64,000 nt of DNA from Cinclus cinclus (lineage: Eukaryota > Chordata > Aves > Passeriformes > Cinclidae), in contig NC_085047.1 in the NCBI RefSeq assembly GCF_963662255.1, positions 45,477,006 to 45,541,005 on the forward strand. The letters are read 5' to 3'. This document shows, piece after piece, positions 1-12,401 of this stretch. The translations under genes and the position numbers were made by a program. Below the pieces are notes generated by a model. That model searched no databases, was not told the DNA's origin, and was given only the letters and a program-made list of their open reading frames with translations. Positions within the stretch are counted from its first letter, which is position 1; each line of letters opens with the position of its first letter.

Positions 1-1230
1 TCATGATTTCAGGTAGTAGACTTTGGTTGGACAGTGCTGCACTGCAGGTCACAGGGATTCGGTTATTGGGTCAAAAGTATAAATAATATAGGTGTTAGCT
101 TTTAATTGAACAGTTTAGCTTTAAAAGACCTTGTAACTAGCTATATCTACCTCAATTTTGCTCACTTCTAGCTGTAGCTAGAAGTGTTGCAGAACTCGCT
201 GTACTATAGGTAAGAATTAATTAATCTCTTTCATGCTTTAATCCTGACTCTGAATGAGGGCAGAAGAAAAAGAAGACAAGCCACTAAAAAAGTAGTGTAA
301 GATCATACAGATACCTTTCAAGTGTGTGTTTTCATACATTTCTCCCTGCTGTCCTTTGCATCTGGGACAGCCATGGTGCATTAGTGTGCCTCCAGCATCC
401 CCCTCTTAGTCCCTCAAAACCTCTTCTTTCCCATTGGACCCACAATAATTCCACAAGGACTACTGGTGTGCTCACCTGGCAACCAATTCTTCTTCCCATT
501 TATCAGTACTTTTTTTGCATCCTCTGTTGGCTGTTGTTGCTTCTTCTGAATGCCTTGTAGACACCTTTACATTCTATGTTTGTACCTGGCACTGCAAGCT
601 CTTGATTCATTGCTAAGCTCTTATGGAATACAACAAGACTGACAGGAATAACCATGAGGGGGAGGACTGGGTTATGTGGAAACTAGTTTGGCAATTGACA
701 TAATTTCATAAATTGAATCTTTGGAATACAATGCTTTTTGCACCACTAATAACTTTCTCAGGAAAGATAAAACGTGAACACTGGGAGAAATGTAACAACA
801 TCTTATCAGAGAGGGAGTTTTCTTTCAGCTGAAGTTGATATGTGAGCTGATGTGAGATGACATTTCACTCAGTAGCTGAGTAAAGTGTTGCCTCTGGGCA
901 GATGGTATTGGACTCCAATGCTCCCAGTAATGAAACAGGGACTAAGAAAGAAGGAAATAGTTCTTCCATCTGCTGCAATATATTTACTAACAGACCTGGC
1001 ACAAACAAATATACAAAAAAACCCAAACAACCAGTTTCTGCTCTAGAAGGAAGCAGTCAAGTTATGGCTTTTCCACTGGTTTAATCTTGTACCACACAAA
1101 TCTTTTAGTCTTGTACTATGACAAATTTTGCCATAACCCTGATGCATGGCTCACACAGAGCTGGGGGTCAGAGAGTAACTTCCACTCACAGCCATCTGTG
1201 TATCTTAAGCTGCTTCTTGCCCATGAGCTT
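1..1230. other. Unique AT-rich sequence, nothing recognised
   Basis: I see no repeat family, RNA gene or exon here. Short open frames (for example 324-560 on +) have no recognisable domain and look like chance. Confidence 0.6.
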
Positions 1231-1340
1231 CTCATAGACTTTGGGGACTATTAAGCTCAGGTGAAGCCATTATGATTATCTAGTCTCACCTCCTTCGTGA
1301 CACACTGAATGTCACTTGATGATCCCTGCATCCCCTAAGG
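1231..1340 (-). mobile_element. Old CR1 3'-end fragment, turtle/crocodile-like (L3-type) subfamily
   Basis: The + strand reads 'catagactttgg', then 'attatgattatctagtct' and 'acctcctt', then a 'gatccctgcat' segment. This is the antisense of the 3' end of the CR1 type that is abundant in turtles and crocodilians, and it differs from the usual avian 'ggttggaagggacc' 3' end. Both ends are truncated and the copy is diverged. The subfamily is assigned from remembered consensus, not from a search. Confidence 0.65.
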
Positions 1341-4300
1341 GGATTGTTATTTTACCTAAATAAATGCAGTTAGACTCTCCCTAGGTGTTCATATTGTCCT
1401 ACAGCCTTAAACCAGAATTGTTTACTTTTGGCTAGTGTAGTTTGAAACACCCTAGAACCACCTCATTTTAAGAAACTCACAAGGATCTGCTAAGGAGACC
1501 CATTGATCTCCTTACAGGCATTAAAAAAAAACCCAGCCTCTCAATTTTTGTTTTTGATCAGAGCTACAATCATTTGGCTTCAGATTCTAAGACTGAATTA
1601 CAAATCCCTTTGGAAATTCAGGGAGATCATCCTGATGGACTTGGGTAAGCAGTGCCACTGCGTTGCAGTACTTTTTATCAAGAAGTGTATTGCTCACATT
1701 ATCTTAAGTGCCTCTTCTTGTTCATACTGAATGCCTGTCATTTCTTCATTTTTAACGTCCCATGCAAACAACAGAGTGCAGATTCAGGAGGTGTCCTTGA
1801 TACAGGGAAGATTTGATCATGTCTGGTCATTGTGCTGGCCATATGTACCATACTTTACATAATTTCATTTGATTCTGTGCAAAACTTAATGTATTAATCA
1901 TCCAGTAGTCCAAAAATTTATGGTATTTTCAAATTTCTTGTAATTAATAAAGGTCCTCATACCTTTCTGCCTTGCATGATGACAAACAGTAAAACTGCAT
2001 ATCTGTCATACTTAATCAATGAGAAATATTAGGGGTAATTTGTGTTAAAGGAGATCTGCTTGTGTAGATTTTACTCAGTTTTACTGATATATATTTCTAA
2101 ATGACTGCTGGAATCAATGCCTAAAAATAAAGTCTTAAATAGCATAAAGAAATCAATATGAATCCACAGTCCCAGCATTTTCATGAAATTAGAAGATATA
2201 ATGTGATCATTGCATCCAAATTGATTTTTCCCGCTGCCAGGCTGTAGTGCCAGTATCTAGCTGGTGGAGGCACATGCTCATAGACTCTCTCACATACACA
2301 CACTTTCATATTCTGTTTTACAGAAGTGAATGTATAATTCTTTAATGGATTGATTTATGCTACATATTAGTATCTACCTCATTCAAGCTGAAATGCACAA
2401 ACTCTGTAGTCAGTATGTTTTCAGAACTAGGAAAATCCAAAAGCAGAATTCAGAACTGGTGCAGTTGAACACAGATCCTCTGTTTTCTGTTTTACCTGTG
2501 TGAAACAGGTTTTCCGTTTACAGCAGGGTTAAGTTCCACCTTTGTAAATCACGGGTGTTTGAAAATTAGATGGTGTGCAATTCTGGCTGTACACGGGTCA
2601 ATTATAAATCCTGCCCTTCAGGCTGCCAGTAATTTCAGTGGAGCCAGGATTTATGCCTGCCTCGCTTCCTAGCTGCATGGTGAGAGTGAGTCATTCCCAC
2701 TGGCTCTGCAGCACCGTGCCGAGGTCAGGAAGTGGCACGACTGGGGACTGTGACCTTTTTTCTCCAGAGAACAGACCTCTGCTCCCATCAGGGTCAGTTT
2801 GCTCCAGCACTAGAGAAGTGAAACTACTTCAGGTGTCACAGATAAAACCTGCATGCAGTATTTCATTGTGCCACATACACCTGGATATTTACCCATATAC
2901 CAGGTTGTGACTCCTGGCTCCTAGAAGGTGTTTCCCCAGCCTTATTTGAATCTTTGTCTCATTCATGGTGCTGTGCTGCCATAACACAGCAACAAAACAA
3001 ACCCAGAAAACGTTTCCCACCATAAAGTTGTGTGATTCTGGTTTCCTACATAAACTGTCATTGAGCTCTTGTGCATGGAAAACAGCATTTTTCCTTCTGA
3101 GTGTGGTGTTCCAAAACTGTGGCTCTGCTGGACACAGTTTAGCCCATACAAAGTTAAAGCAGACAGGGATGATGGATGGCAAATTAATCGCCCTGAGACT
3201 CAGTACATGTTTTCACCAGAGGGACAGAATGTCAGCATTAGAAAGATTACTCCACTCTCCTTATTTTAGTAGAAACAAGCTGCAAATGGCCTTTTGGAAA
3301 CTTGTATCTGTTTCCTCTTGTAGTTGGAGTCTCAAGATATTTGCATTATGAATTCATCTTTCCAGCTATAATATTCTGCACTGGTTTGTGCCTTGTATTC
3401 AAAGGTCCTTATTTTTTACTGCTCAGTGTGATATTGTAACCTTTCACATGTCCACAAAGTACATGGACCCATAGGTAACCACTCATATTTCTCAAAACAT
3501 GGCATAAGTAAGGTCGTGGGGACCCGTGGGAGTTGTGGAAGGGAAGGCTGCTTGCCTTCTTCTTCAACGTGTGTCTGCCAGGCTGCTGCACTGGAATGGG
3601 GCTATTGGCTCTAGAGAGTCACAGTGAATCAGTTTCTGAGCATCCTATTTGCTTAGCCTGAGTGAATTAGTAAAAGTGTGGGAAATGGAGCCAAGGAGAG
3701 GAAGAAACAGAAAACAGTGGTGTAAACATTTGTGCTTAGTTTTTTCCCTCCAGTGTGATTTCAACCCACTCTCTGTTCTCGACCCTGCCTTTGCTGTTTT
3801 GGCTTGTTTGGGCTTATTTTGGCTTGTTTTGGCTTGATTTTTCACTTTCATAAAGACTTGAGCAGAAATCTTCTGAGTCTCTGCACTTCCAAAATTACCA
3901 TGACCTCAGAGAAAGAATAATTTTAAATGATGTACTCTAAAGCTATCCTCATGAGTAGAAATGAAATATTTAGCATCTGAGGAAGCTTCCATTTTCACTG
4001 TTCATCTTCTTTTCAGTGTGACATTTCTATCCAGCTTCCACACACATACCTCATTTCAATTACTGACTTAGAAGAAGTCAGACTTTGCATAACTACTCAT
4101 AATAGCCAAGTGAAAGGTTTCAGAGTTTTATATTTATCTAAGCATCTGTAACAAAGCCTATAATCCTTGCAAATATATTCCCAGTGTTTGAGGACATTTT
4201 ATTTCTGAATCTTAATCTTCTTCCTGAAGAAGGAATCTGTTTTTCACAATTCTCTGGTGGTATCTCTAACGCATTTTGACTGGTGGAAATCGCCACATAA

Positions 4301-5186
4301 TTTTTTGTAGTAGTCTTTTATGTGTGCATGCATGTGTATAACACAAGGGGGTTTTAAGAAAACTCTGATACATAACTAGAATGGAGCAGGTTATACACAA
4401 CAAGAAGGGTGCAGGTTATTCATTACCAAGTCAATAGTAACAAGATTTAAATATTTATTTATTATATTTCAGGAAGTGGATATATTTCCATTACCCTGTA
4501 AATGAGCTTTTAAGCTTTCTCTTATACATTGCTTATCACTCTCAACCCAAGATGACACATGCCTATCTCTGTAAGCTTGGGGACAGATGGCAGAATCCCT
4601 AGAGATCTACAACACAAGTGAGTGAATGTATAAGAACTACTTCCCATCTCTTAGTGTTAGTTAAAAAAAAAACAAAACAAAAACCACAAATGAAAAAAAT
4701 CTGAAAAAATATGGAAAATACTTACATGCTTCAACAAGTTTCCATAGGGCAGTTCCAGCTGACCAAAAAAAGTTTTTCCCAATGCATTATGCTGCCTCTG
4801 CATACTAGAATAAATAAATAAACAAAAATGATGGTCAGGATTATAAAGTTCTGGTAGGGATGGGTCAAAGTGTTCCAATGGTAAGAACCACCTCTGAATT
4901 TCTGGTTATTTCAAGAAAAAGTCCTGAATTTAAATTTCTTGTTGAATATCTGTTTAATTTCTTCACATCAGTCTTACATCATCGGTAGGTTGAAAGAAGA
5001 ATATTCCCCTGGGTGCCAGGGGATGTGAAAATGCAAATTATCATGCATGTTCATAAGGAATGAGAAAACACCTGGTGATGGGTAGCGTAAGCATTTCAAA
5101 AAAATTGCAAACACCACCAAATTCAGACAGTTTCTCAGGCTGACAGAGGGTGGGATTTTTCCTGCTAATGACATGTTGATGACATG
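1341..5186. other. Unique sequence, no gene seen
   Basis: The only structure noted is a 10-bp minisatellite at 3797-3836 (listed separately) and an A-rich run near 4662-4685. The open frame at 2965-3351 (+, 128 codons) resembles no known family. Confidence 0.55.
3797..3836. repeat. Minisatellite, four copies of a 10-bp unit
   Basis: Four tandem units of about TTTTGGCTTG lie here. The second differs from the others at two positions. On the minus strand the translation gives a K/Q/A/T-rich repeat that is only a by-product of the array. Confidence 0.85.
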
Positions 5187-5625
5187 ACCTGGAGGTCTCT
5201 AAGCCAACTTTCCACCAACTTGGGAGTAATCTGTCACCAAATCAGTCAGGGCTCTATCAAACCGAGTCTTGAGCACCTCCCAAAATGGAGAAGTTTATCA
5301 CACCTCTGGACACCTTGTTCCTCTGCTAAACAATCCTTCCGCTGAGAATTGTTTTGCTAAAATCCAGTCTGAACCTTCCCCACTTCAGTTTGTGGCTGTT
5401 GTCACTTCTTAAGTCGTCAGCCACTGGAGAGATGAGATTTGTATTGCCATCTTTACAATTGCATTTTGAGCAGTTGTCAGGTGTCGTGGAATCTTTCCTT
5501 AGTCTTCTCCACACTAAATATAGCAATCTCTGCAATATCTCCTTGGAGTTTGTCCACTTTAGGTCCTTGACCACTGACCATTTTGATAGCACCTTTCTGG
5601 ACCCTTTTTATCTCCCCATCCCTCT
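5187..5625 (-). mobile_element. CR1 LINE 3' fragment, antisense to the + strand
   Basis: Read on the minus strand, the fragment encodes the CR1 ORF2 C-terminal segment, with 'KLKWGRFRLDFSKTILSG' matching the usual KL(K)xGRFRLDIRKNFF block. It then runs into a 3' UTR-like stretch ending near 5187. Phrases such as 'ccagtctgaacctt' and 'ccttagtcttctcc' on the + strand are typical of antisense CR1. Several small indels break the frame, so this is an old copy. The 5' part of the element is missing, as usual for CR1. Confidence 0.88.
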
Positions 5626-6683
5626 TAAACAGGACTAGGTGTTCTATTGCCAAGCAGTAGGAAATAATAACAGTAATTTAATCTTTAATCTAGACATATA
5701 CACCTGAGCTGCTTCTCTTGATTTTGTTGATAGAGAACTGGAGAGAAAGAAACATCTCTAAGCATGATTCACCTCATATTTATGTAGCTGTGTAACATAG
5801 GTGAAATAAATCATGTACCGATCGTGCTTTTTATTTTCCATCAGAATGGGGATCAACTGTGCTGATGAAACATACAACAGAAATGTCTAACACTGAGAAA
5901 AATGAATGCTGCCTCTTCAGTCCCTAGCAGCAGTGCTTCATTAACTAGTAAATAAGGATGACAGAGGACAGGTAATTATCAAAAGCTCCTAGGGAGAAAA
6001 TAAATATTTCATCATTCCAATGTGATGAAGTCTTGATGATGTGTTCTGTGAGTAGGGACAGATTTTCAAAGGTATCCAAGCATCTAAATGTATAGGTAGT
6101 CACCTACTGCAGATAAGCTAAAAGGACAATTGGGCAAGGTATTGAAAAGCAGTAGTGACCTGGGTTTCTAACTTGTATCTAGGATTTGTAAACCTCACTA
6201 GCTATTTCAGTTCCTTTGCAAATCTGTTTTTTAATGCTCTTTTGATCATAGACTTCTAAGTTGCTTGGTTACTTTTGGAAATCAGACCCAGCAAGCCTAC
6301 ATCTCTGGAGTGTCAGACGAAAAGCATAGGATTATACTAGGTACAGCAATTTCCAAATTCTGCCTGGGCAATATCAGCTCATGGTGCATCCCCATAAAAT
6401 CGACAAACACTGTGTTCTCTACTCACCTATAAAAGATGAGATCAGAATATGCATCTAGATGCAAATAAGTCTTCATGCTAATGCATTTGCACAGCAATTC
6501 CTTTCAAGTTTGAATGTCTTTAATTTCCCAGATGAAATTCCTGCAAAGAATTGACAAAAGAGTTGCAATGAAAACAAGCAGTTTTCAATTCTTCAAGAAG
6601 TTAGAGGGGAAAATCAATTGTCCCTGACTGTCATCTCCAATTCCTACCTTGCAGGTGGGCCACTATGGGATTATACATCCATA

Positions 6684-6685
<2 letters not shown>
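5626..6685. other. Unique sequence, nothing recognised
   Basis: AT-rich sequence without repeat family hallmarks or a convincing exon. Confidence 0.55.

Positions 6686-6733
<48 letters not shown>
6686..6733. repeat. (AC)n followed by (AT)n microsatellite
   Basis: About 19 uninterrupted AC units pass into about five AT units, forming a compound dinucleotide tract. It encodes nothing; the His/Thr run in one frame is an artefact. Confidence 0.97.
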
Positions 6734-8094
6734 CCCCACTTTACATCAGGATTATTAGTTATGATGTTGAAAATATCTTTTTCAGAATTATATGGAACTC
6801 AACATATGTTTCCCAATAAACTGATAAACGTGCCCTGTGATGCTTTAAAATACCTATTTGCCAGAGGAGGACTGTCTGTGTTTGAAAATAATTACAAGAA
6901 TGAACTCCAGATGGTCCCATCTCAAGGCACAATAGGTGTTTTTTTGGCTTAACTAACATGAATTGTGGCAGAGAGAAATCAGATACTCACAAAGCTGAAC
7001 AAAGCACATATTCAGTGATGTGTCTCTTCTTTTCTGGGCTATTCGAGTAGCATACTTTGAACTTGAGAGAGAGAGAGAGAGAGAAAACAAATAAACCCCT
7101 GTGAACAGGAAAACAAGCAGCAGAACACATAAATGTTGTGTTGAGTGTCATATCTTCCAATCATTAATCTATATAGTGCAGTGTAGCACTGAATGTTTAT
7201 ATATATGAGTCATAAGCATATCCATTAATATATGTATTTATGAAATATACAACATCTAGAAAATGAAATAAAACTACAATGGACAAGTTGAGGGTAAGAA
7301 TCAGAGCATTCTATGTAAATCCAAGCAGTGCTATCTGCTGCTGCCAGAATCATAATTGTCTGCCTGCAACTGCTGCCTCTGCTGCCTCATCACAAAGCTC
7401 AGTTGAAGGAGCTCCATGGCCAGGGGTACCCAGCTCCAGTGTAGTATCTCTGAGAAACAGTATGTAGCTCTCTTCAGTCCTTGGATATCCTCATGAAAAA
7501 AATTCAGTCTAGTCTTTTAGTCTGACAGGTATTCCTCTTTTTTATTTTTTTAATCCACCCTGTCTTTCCATCATATATTTGGAAAGGTTTTCATGACTTT
7601 GAATAGTTTCATGGATTTTGACACATCATTTTTGACAATGTAAAACTGTTTTGGGAAGCCACTAACCATGGTTGTTTTTAGCCATCAGAAGCTGCAACCA
7701 TCCCACCCTTTATCACATGACTGAAGGTCACCAAAACAATCCCTGCAATGTTCAAGAGCCCATCTGTGTTATCTCTTCCTAGCTACCAATCTGCAGTGAT
7801 GGTGGTTTGTGCAGTACCAGATCAAAGCTGCCAGGCTCCTTTGATCTATTTAGCTGAAGCTTTTTTTATGCCTCTACAACAGGTTTACAGCACAGTTCTT
7901 TATGAACTCTTTTGGACACCAATCCTGCAGGGGACAGGATCTGGCTGGCGCTGCAGCCAGCCTCTTCTGAGATGCTGCACCCAATGAAATAAGATCTGAT
8001 CAGCTGAGAGACCTACAGGTTTTTTAGCTGCCTGTCCCAGAAATCTTTCAGGGACCACAGGGGAGGGAGAGTGCTGATCTAGTATGGGGATTTA
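6734..8094. other. Unique sequence
   Basis: It contains a (GA)10 tract at 7065-7084 (listed) and a T-rich run near 7530-7552. No exon or repeat family is recognised. Confidence 0.55.
7065..7084. repeat. (GA)10 microsatellite
   Basis: Ten perfect GA units followed by an A-rich stretch. Confidence 0.95.
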
Positions 8095-8283
8095 AGAGAA
8101 TAATCCAAACTGTCTCAGCCCTTCTTCATCGGAGAAGCGTTCCATCTCTCTGATCATTTTTATGGCCCTACTCTGGACTTGCTCCAGCAGGTCCATGTTG
8201 TCCCTGTGCTGGGACCCCAGAGCTGGATGCAGCACTGCAGATGGAGTCTCAGCAGAGCAGAGCAGAGGGGCAGAATCCAGCAA
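8095..8283 (-). mobile_element. CR1 LINE fragment, antisense
   Basis: The minus-strand frame at 8092-8283 reads the late ORF2 block with 'LHPALGSQHRDNMDLLEQVQ' and then 'RAIKMIREME' and 'GLRQFGLFS', the usual CR1 order of HxxLWGPQHxxDMDLLERVQ, RATKMIRG and LRELGLFS. Both the 5' part and the 3' UTR are absent, so this is an internal remnant of about 190 bp. Confidence 0.93.
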
Positions 8284-9379
8284 ACCTTAAAGACAAAGAA
8301 AGATGAAAACCTCTGAGTAGACATTAACATTTCTGAGATAGTCAATAGCCTGAAAGTAAGTGATCTGAACAATTTATATGAACATAACTAAAGTCCTTAT
8401 AAGGAGTTGAAGAAGAGGTCAAAAAGAAAAGAAACTTATAATGGGATTATTATTGCTATAGAAAGAATAGGTTGGGGAAAAAAAATTGAATTTTCAATAA
8501 AATCAAAAAGTGGGAGTCTCAAGATCACTTAAAGGAAATAATTCATAGAACCAATAGGTCAGCTGTGGAACTTCTCATCAAGGATTTTTTTCAGACCAAG
8601 GACTAACCAGGGCATTTTTGTGGGTGCCAGAATTACCATAATTAATTATGCACATTCTAGAGGGTACACTAAACCAATGTTTCAGAGCAGATTATAAACG
8701 CTTGTACTTCAAATGAGAAGAGGATTGGGAGGAGAAACAGATGACCTGATACACGATTTGCTGCAGTGTCTTAATGTCTTACTGTAAAACTTCTTGTCTG
8801 TCAGAGAAGGAGCACAGCCCACGCACCTCAGGTTCAGCTTCACAAGACAATGTCTTTTTTGCAGAGTAGTTGCCTGGCCACAACCTTCTGAGACATTTAT
8901 TAGTCAAGTGTTATTTGTTGAGGACATGAGAGGATTGGGTCTGTCTAGCAGCACTGAAGCATGAGTCACCAGAATAGTATCCTTTCCTGGATATACATGA
9001 GGAGCTTGTTTTGTTTCTTCTCAGCTGTGATGATGACTGGGTCATCTAAAAATGTCCCGAGACAGCCCAATCTCAAGTTTTAAGCCTTTCATGATTCACA
9101 TATTTCCTTGCTCTCCAGTATCCCTTTTTCTGACAGTATAGATATCCTGGTATTCCAGTTATGAATACCTTTTTACTTCTCTCCACTCTAAAGCCCTGTA
9201 GTGTGATGCCCCACTTGTTGAAGGGCTCTGTTTATGAACATTACCAAGCAAGCTTGAAAAGGGTACTGGTGCCCTTGAATCCATGGAGTGTGCCTTTGAT
9301 ATCAATGTGTGATTGAGGCAGAAGGAGCAAGGATACATTCTAGTTTTGTATGGTTTTGCTTGTAGCAAGGTTAACTTGA
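8284..9379. other. Unique sequence, nothing recognised
   Basis: No repeat or exon identified. It separates two CR1 fragments of opposite orientation, so these are independent insertions. Confidence 0.5.
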
Positions 9380-9585
9380 GAGGATGATGAGGGTCTGGAG
9401 CAGGTTGCCCAGAGAAGCTGCAGATGCCCCATCCCTGGCATATTCCAAGGCCAGGCTGGATGTGGCTCTGAGCAATCTGGTCTAGTGAAAAGTGTCCCTG
9501 GCCATGGCAGGGGAGTTGGAACAAGGTGATCTTTGAAGTCCCTTCAGACCTAAATCATTCTAGGATATGATTCTATGATATGATA
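9380..9585 (+). mobile_element. CR1 LINE 3' end, sense
   Basis: It carries the standard 3' end in order: 'caggttgcccagagaagctg', 'gatgccccatccctgg', 'aaggccaggctggatg', 'ctgagcaatctggtctagtg' and 'gtccctggccatggcag'. It ends in imperfect copies of the ATTCTATG tail. It is severely 5'-truncated (about 200 bp kept), as is typical of target-primed insertion. Confidence 0.96.
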
Positions 9586-11160
9586 ATAATCAAAGAAATA
9601 TTGTAGGTCTTCTTAAATTTCATTTTATGATTATTCATATAATTACACACCCTGGACTCATATTCATTTATAAATTGCAAATGGGATAGACAGCAGTTGA
9701 AGGATAATTGGGTGTTTTACATAAATTAGATCCCTTAGGTATATCCAGGACCAAGTCAGGATATTCAAGCAGAAGAAGAGATGTGAAAAAATACAGAAAA
9801 AGTGGGAATTAATTAAAAGACAACCCACTTAGTCACATTCAGAGCATGTAGCTTACTAAAACATACAACAGACCTAAAGGGCAGTAATCTATTTTTGGTT
9901 CTTGATCTGACTGCAGTCAAATGCCTACAGAGCGTGTATTCTGTGCTTTATCTCTATTATCTTTTTAATAATAAGGTCGTGAATGATTGTAGGTGGGTTG
10001 GCATATTTTAGAAGAAAAAATCCTCCTGATTTCCACCTCCACCATACAATTTTCTTCTCAAGCTGGTTCTGCACTGAGCTATTTGAGTTTCACGTGTAAT
10101 CTTCTGTATTTTAGTTATTATCTGGTTTCCCTGACCTTTTGGTATGCTGATTTCTAATAAGTTTTTCGAGATATGTATTGCCCTGCCACAGAATAAGCAT
10201 CTGCAAGGTTATGTCAGGTTATAAAGCTAGGTATTGCCAGAGACTAGACAAGATATCTTTTCCTTGCCAAAGCTGATCATACAGGAATGAGACACAACAT
10301 CTGGGAGTAGGAGACATATAAAATGCTATTTGAGGTGGCTGCAAATAAAAAACATATTTGGACAGACAAAAAAACTGTTCCTTTCTTTTATTGACTTCAG
10401 CCAGGGACAAATAGAAATATGTCCAATCCAATAGCAAAAACAGGAAAGTGTTTTGCTTCTATTTAGCATTTCTATTTAGGAAAGCAACTAATTTTTAAAT
10501 AAGACGTATTTTTATTAGCAATGTTTGTCTTGCAGAGCTAGTAGTTAACAAGCCTGGATAGTGTAATTCTCTTCTCCATAGCAATGGGGGAAAAAAGTTT
10601 GCTTTGCTTTCAGTACCTTGGAGACAGGAGGGGAATGAAAAAGAATAGCTCCCTCTCCAGTCAGCAAGTACAAGTCTGTGGTGGAGAATAGCTTTTCAGA
10701 CTGCTTAAGTGACTGTGTAAATTTTGAGACACCACAATGATGGATGTTTTATAAATGCCTATGTAGGTAGACAGATATGACAATGAGAATAGTTTTAGGT
10801 TTAACCTGAAATGAGACACTCCATCACCATGTCATCTCTGGAAAGTCACTTGACCTTCTTGTTCCTGAATCAGACCAGCTGTAAGAGCTGATAAAAAGCT
10901 GCTTTCCTAGGAAACCAAGAGCTTAATCAAAACTTAGGGGTTTTCAGAGAAGCCTTTTAGTTGATTCAGTGGACCTGGGCTCAGGTCTTAAATGTTTCAC
11001 ATCAACCAAACGAGTACTTCTTTGCTCTGCCTCATTTTGCTCTTCTGCCCTCGTCCTCACTGCCTATTGGGCAAGCACTGAACATTAGCTCCCAGAGATG
11101 GCTGAAAGGCTGGAGAGCTTCCTAGTCTGGGCACTTGCCTTCCCTCTCTTACTCCTCACT
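9586..11160. other. Unique sequence
   Basis: Apart from a weak MIR-like trace at 10815-10900 (listed) I recognise nothing in this stretch. Confidence 0.5.
10815..10900 (+). mobile_element. Possible MIR/L2-like relic
   Basis: The stretch around 'ggaaagtcacttgacctt' followed by 'gttcctgaatcagacc' resembles the core of MIR-type SINEs (gtcacttaacctt...cctcagttt). The match is short and from memory, and chance similarity is possible. Confidence 0.3.
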
Positions 11161-11246
11161 TTCTTCTTCTTCTTCTTCTTCTTCTTCTTCTTCTTCTTCT
11201 TCTTCTTCTTCTTCTTCTTCTTCTTCTTCTTCTTCTTCTTCTTCTT
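11161..11246. repeat. Pure (TTC)n / (GAA)n triplet repeat, 86 bp
   Basis: About 28.7 uninterrupted TTC units. The bottom strand is therefore an all-purine GAA tract, a polypurine-polypyrimidine mirror repeat able in principle to form triplex DNA. The poly-Ser frame running through it is an artefact of the repeat, not a gene. Confidence 0.99.
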
Positions 11247-12229
11247 GCACACATGACTTTGTTTATCAGGAGTTTGATATTTCAGTGTTTTATAAGTGTA
11301 TTGATGGACAAAGCAATTTACCCTGCAGGGACGAAGCTGACAGCATGGTAATTAACAATAAAATAAATGCTAAGGGTGAGAACAGATTACAGTGAATGAC
11401 TGATTAATTTTGATAAGGAAATGGCTCTGCAGGTAACAGAATCCACAGTATTTAAGAGCTGAATAGAGATACCAGAAACAAATACAAATTAATCATGTCT
11501 TCATCACTGTAAATATATTACCTGTACTGTTCAACTGCCACATACAGTCTAGCTCTGACAGTATCTTCCAACAAATGGGTTCTATTCAACATCAAGAGAA
11601 GCTTCTTATTTGCACATAGATAAATTGGTTGGCAAATTGAGAACCACCATGTTATTATGTGACTGGAAAGTGAATTTCATTCTCCTTGCCACTGCAGCAA
11701 GACAAAGTATGAAATTCCCCAGAATTAGATATCTGGCTCACAACAGTTTGTGTGAATAATGATGCCTGACATTGCTCTTTGGTAAGGATCCTGAAAGGCT
11801 TTAGAGGCATGAATGCATGAATGCTTCTGACTGCCTTGTCAAGTAAGTAATTGTCACACTTATTTCACAAATGAGTGAACCACAGTGAAAAGCCAAGGAG
11901 ATGGCATCTTTGTGACAGGGTTGGGACCAGCCTTCCAGAGAAGCAAGTTCTCACATAGGGAAGGGTGCACACAAAGCAGGTGACAGAACCAGCATGTGGA
12001 ACTGTTGTTCCAGCTAACTGGCATTGAATTTATCCCATCTCAGGTCAGGCTCCACAAATTCATGCGTACATCTCTATTAGCCATGCAGACCTGTGAGAAC
12101 AAGAACCCAGGTACCAGTGCGTGTTCCTGAGCTGCATTTGGGCATTATGCCATTCAAGACAAACTCTTGCGTCACACAGCTGATAAGCAGAGGTGTTTAC
12201 CTGTAAGATGCTCCCATGCAGCTCTAAAA
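11247..12229. other. Unique sequence
   Basis: It contains a MIR-like antisense trace at 11835-11955 (listed) and otherwise nothing recognised. Confidence 0.5.
11835..11955 (-). mobile_element. Possible MIR-like relic, antisense
   Basis: The order 'cacttatttcacaaatgag', 'gaaccacagtgaaaagcc', 'catctttgtgacagg', 'accagcc' resembles the antisense of a MIR core (ttttacagatgag...gaggcacagag...aggtcacac...agccagg). It is diverged and only partly matching. Confidence 0.35.
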
Positions 12230-12401
12230 ACAGCAGGATGCCCAGAGAAATTGCCCTGTGCCTTGACACATTTAAGGTCAGGCTGGACAGGGCTATGAGC
12301 AACCTGACCTAGCTTAAGATGTTCCTGCTCATTGTGGGGGAGGGTTGGACTAGATGACCTTTAAAGATGCCTTCCAACTCAACTACTATATGATTCTGTG
12401 C
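12230..12401 (+). mobile_element. CR1 LINE 3' end, sense
   Basis: It contains 'aaggtcaggctggacagg', 'ctatgagcaacctgacctag' and 'ggttggactagatgaccttt', then 'ttccaactcaac' and a decayed tail 'tatgattctgtg'. This is the usual CR1 3' end, truncated to about 170 bp. The orientation matches the 9.4-kb copy, but the sequences differ enough to be separate insertions. Confidence 0.95.

Noticed and set aside
6665..6952. Open frame with His/Thr repeats (+)
   Set aside because: Created by the (AC)n tract; the remainder has no recognisable domain.
11135..11395. Open frame with a poly-serine run (+)
   Set aside because: The serine run is the (TTC)n microsatellite read in one frame; no flanking coding features.
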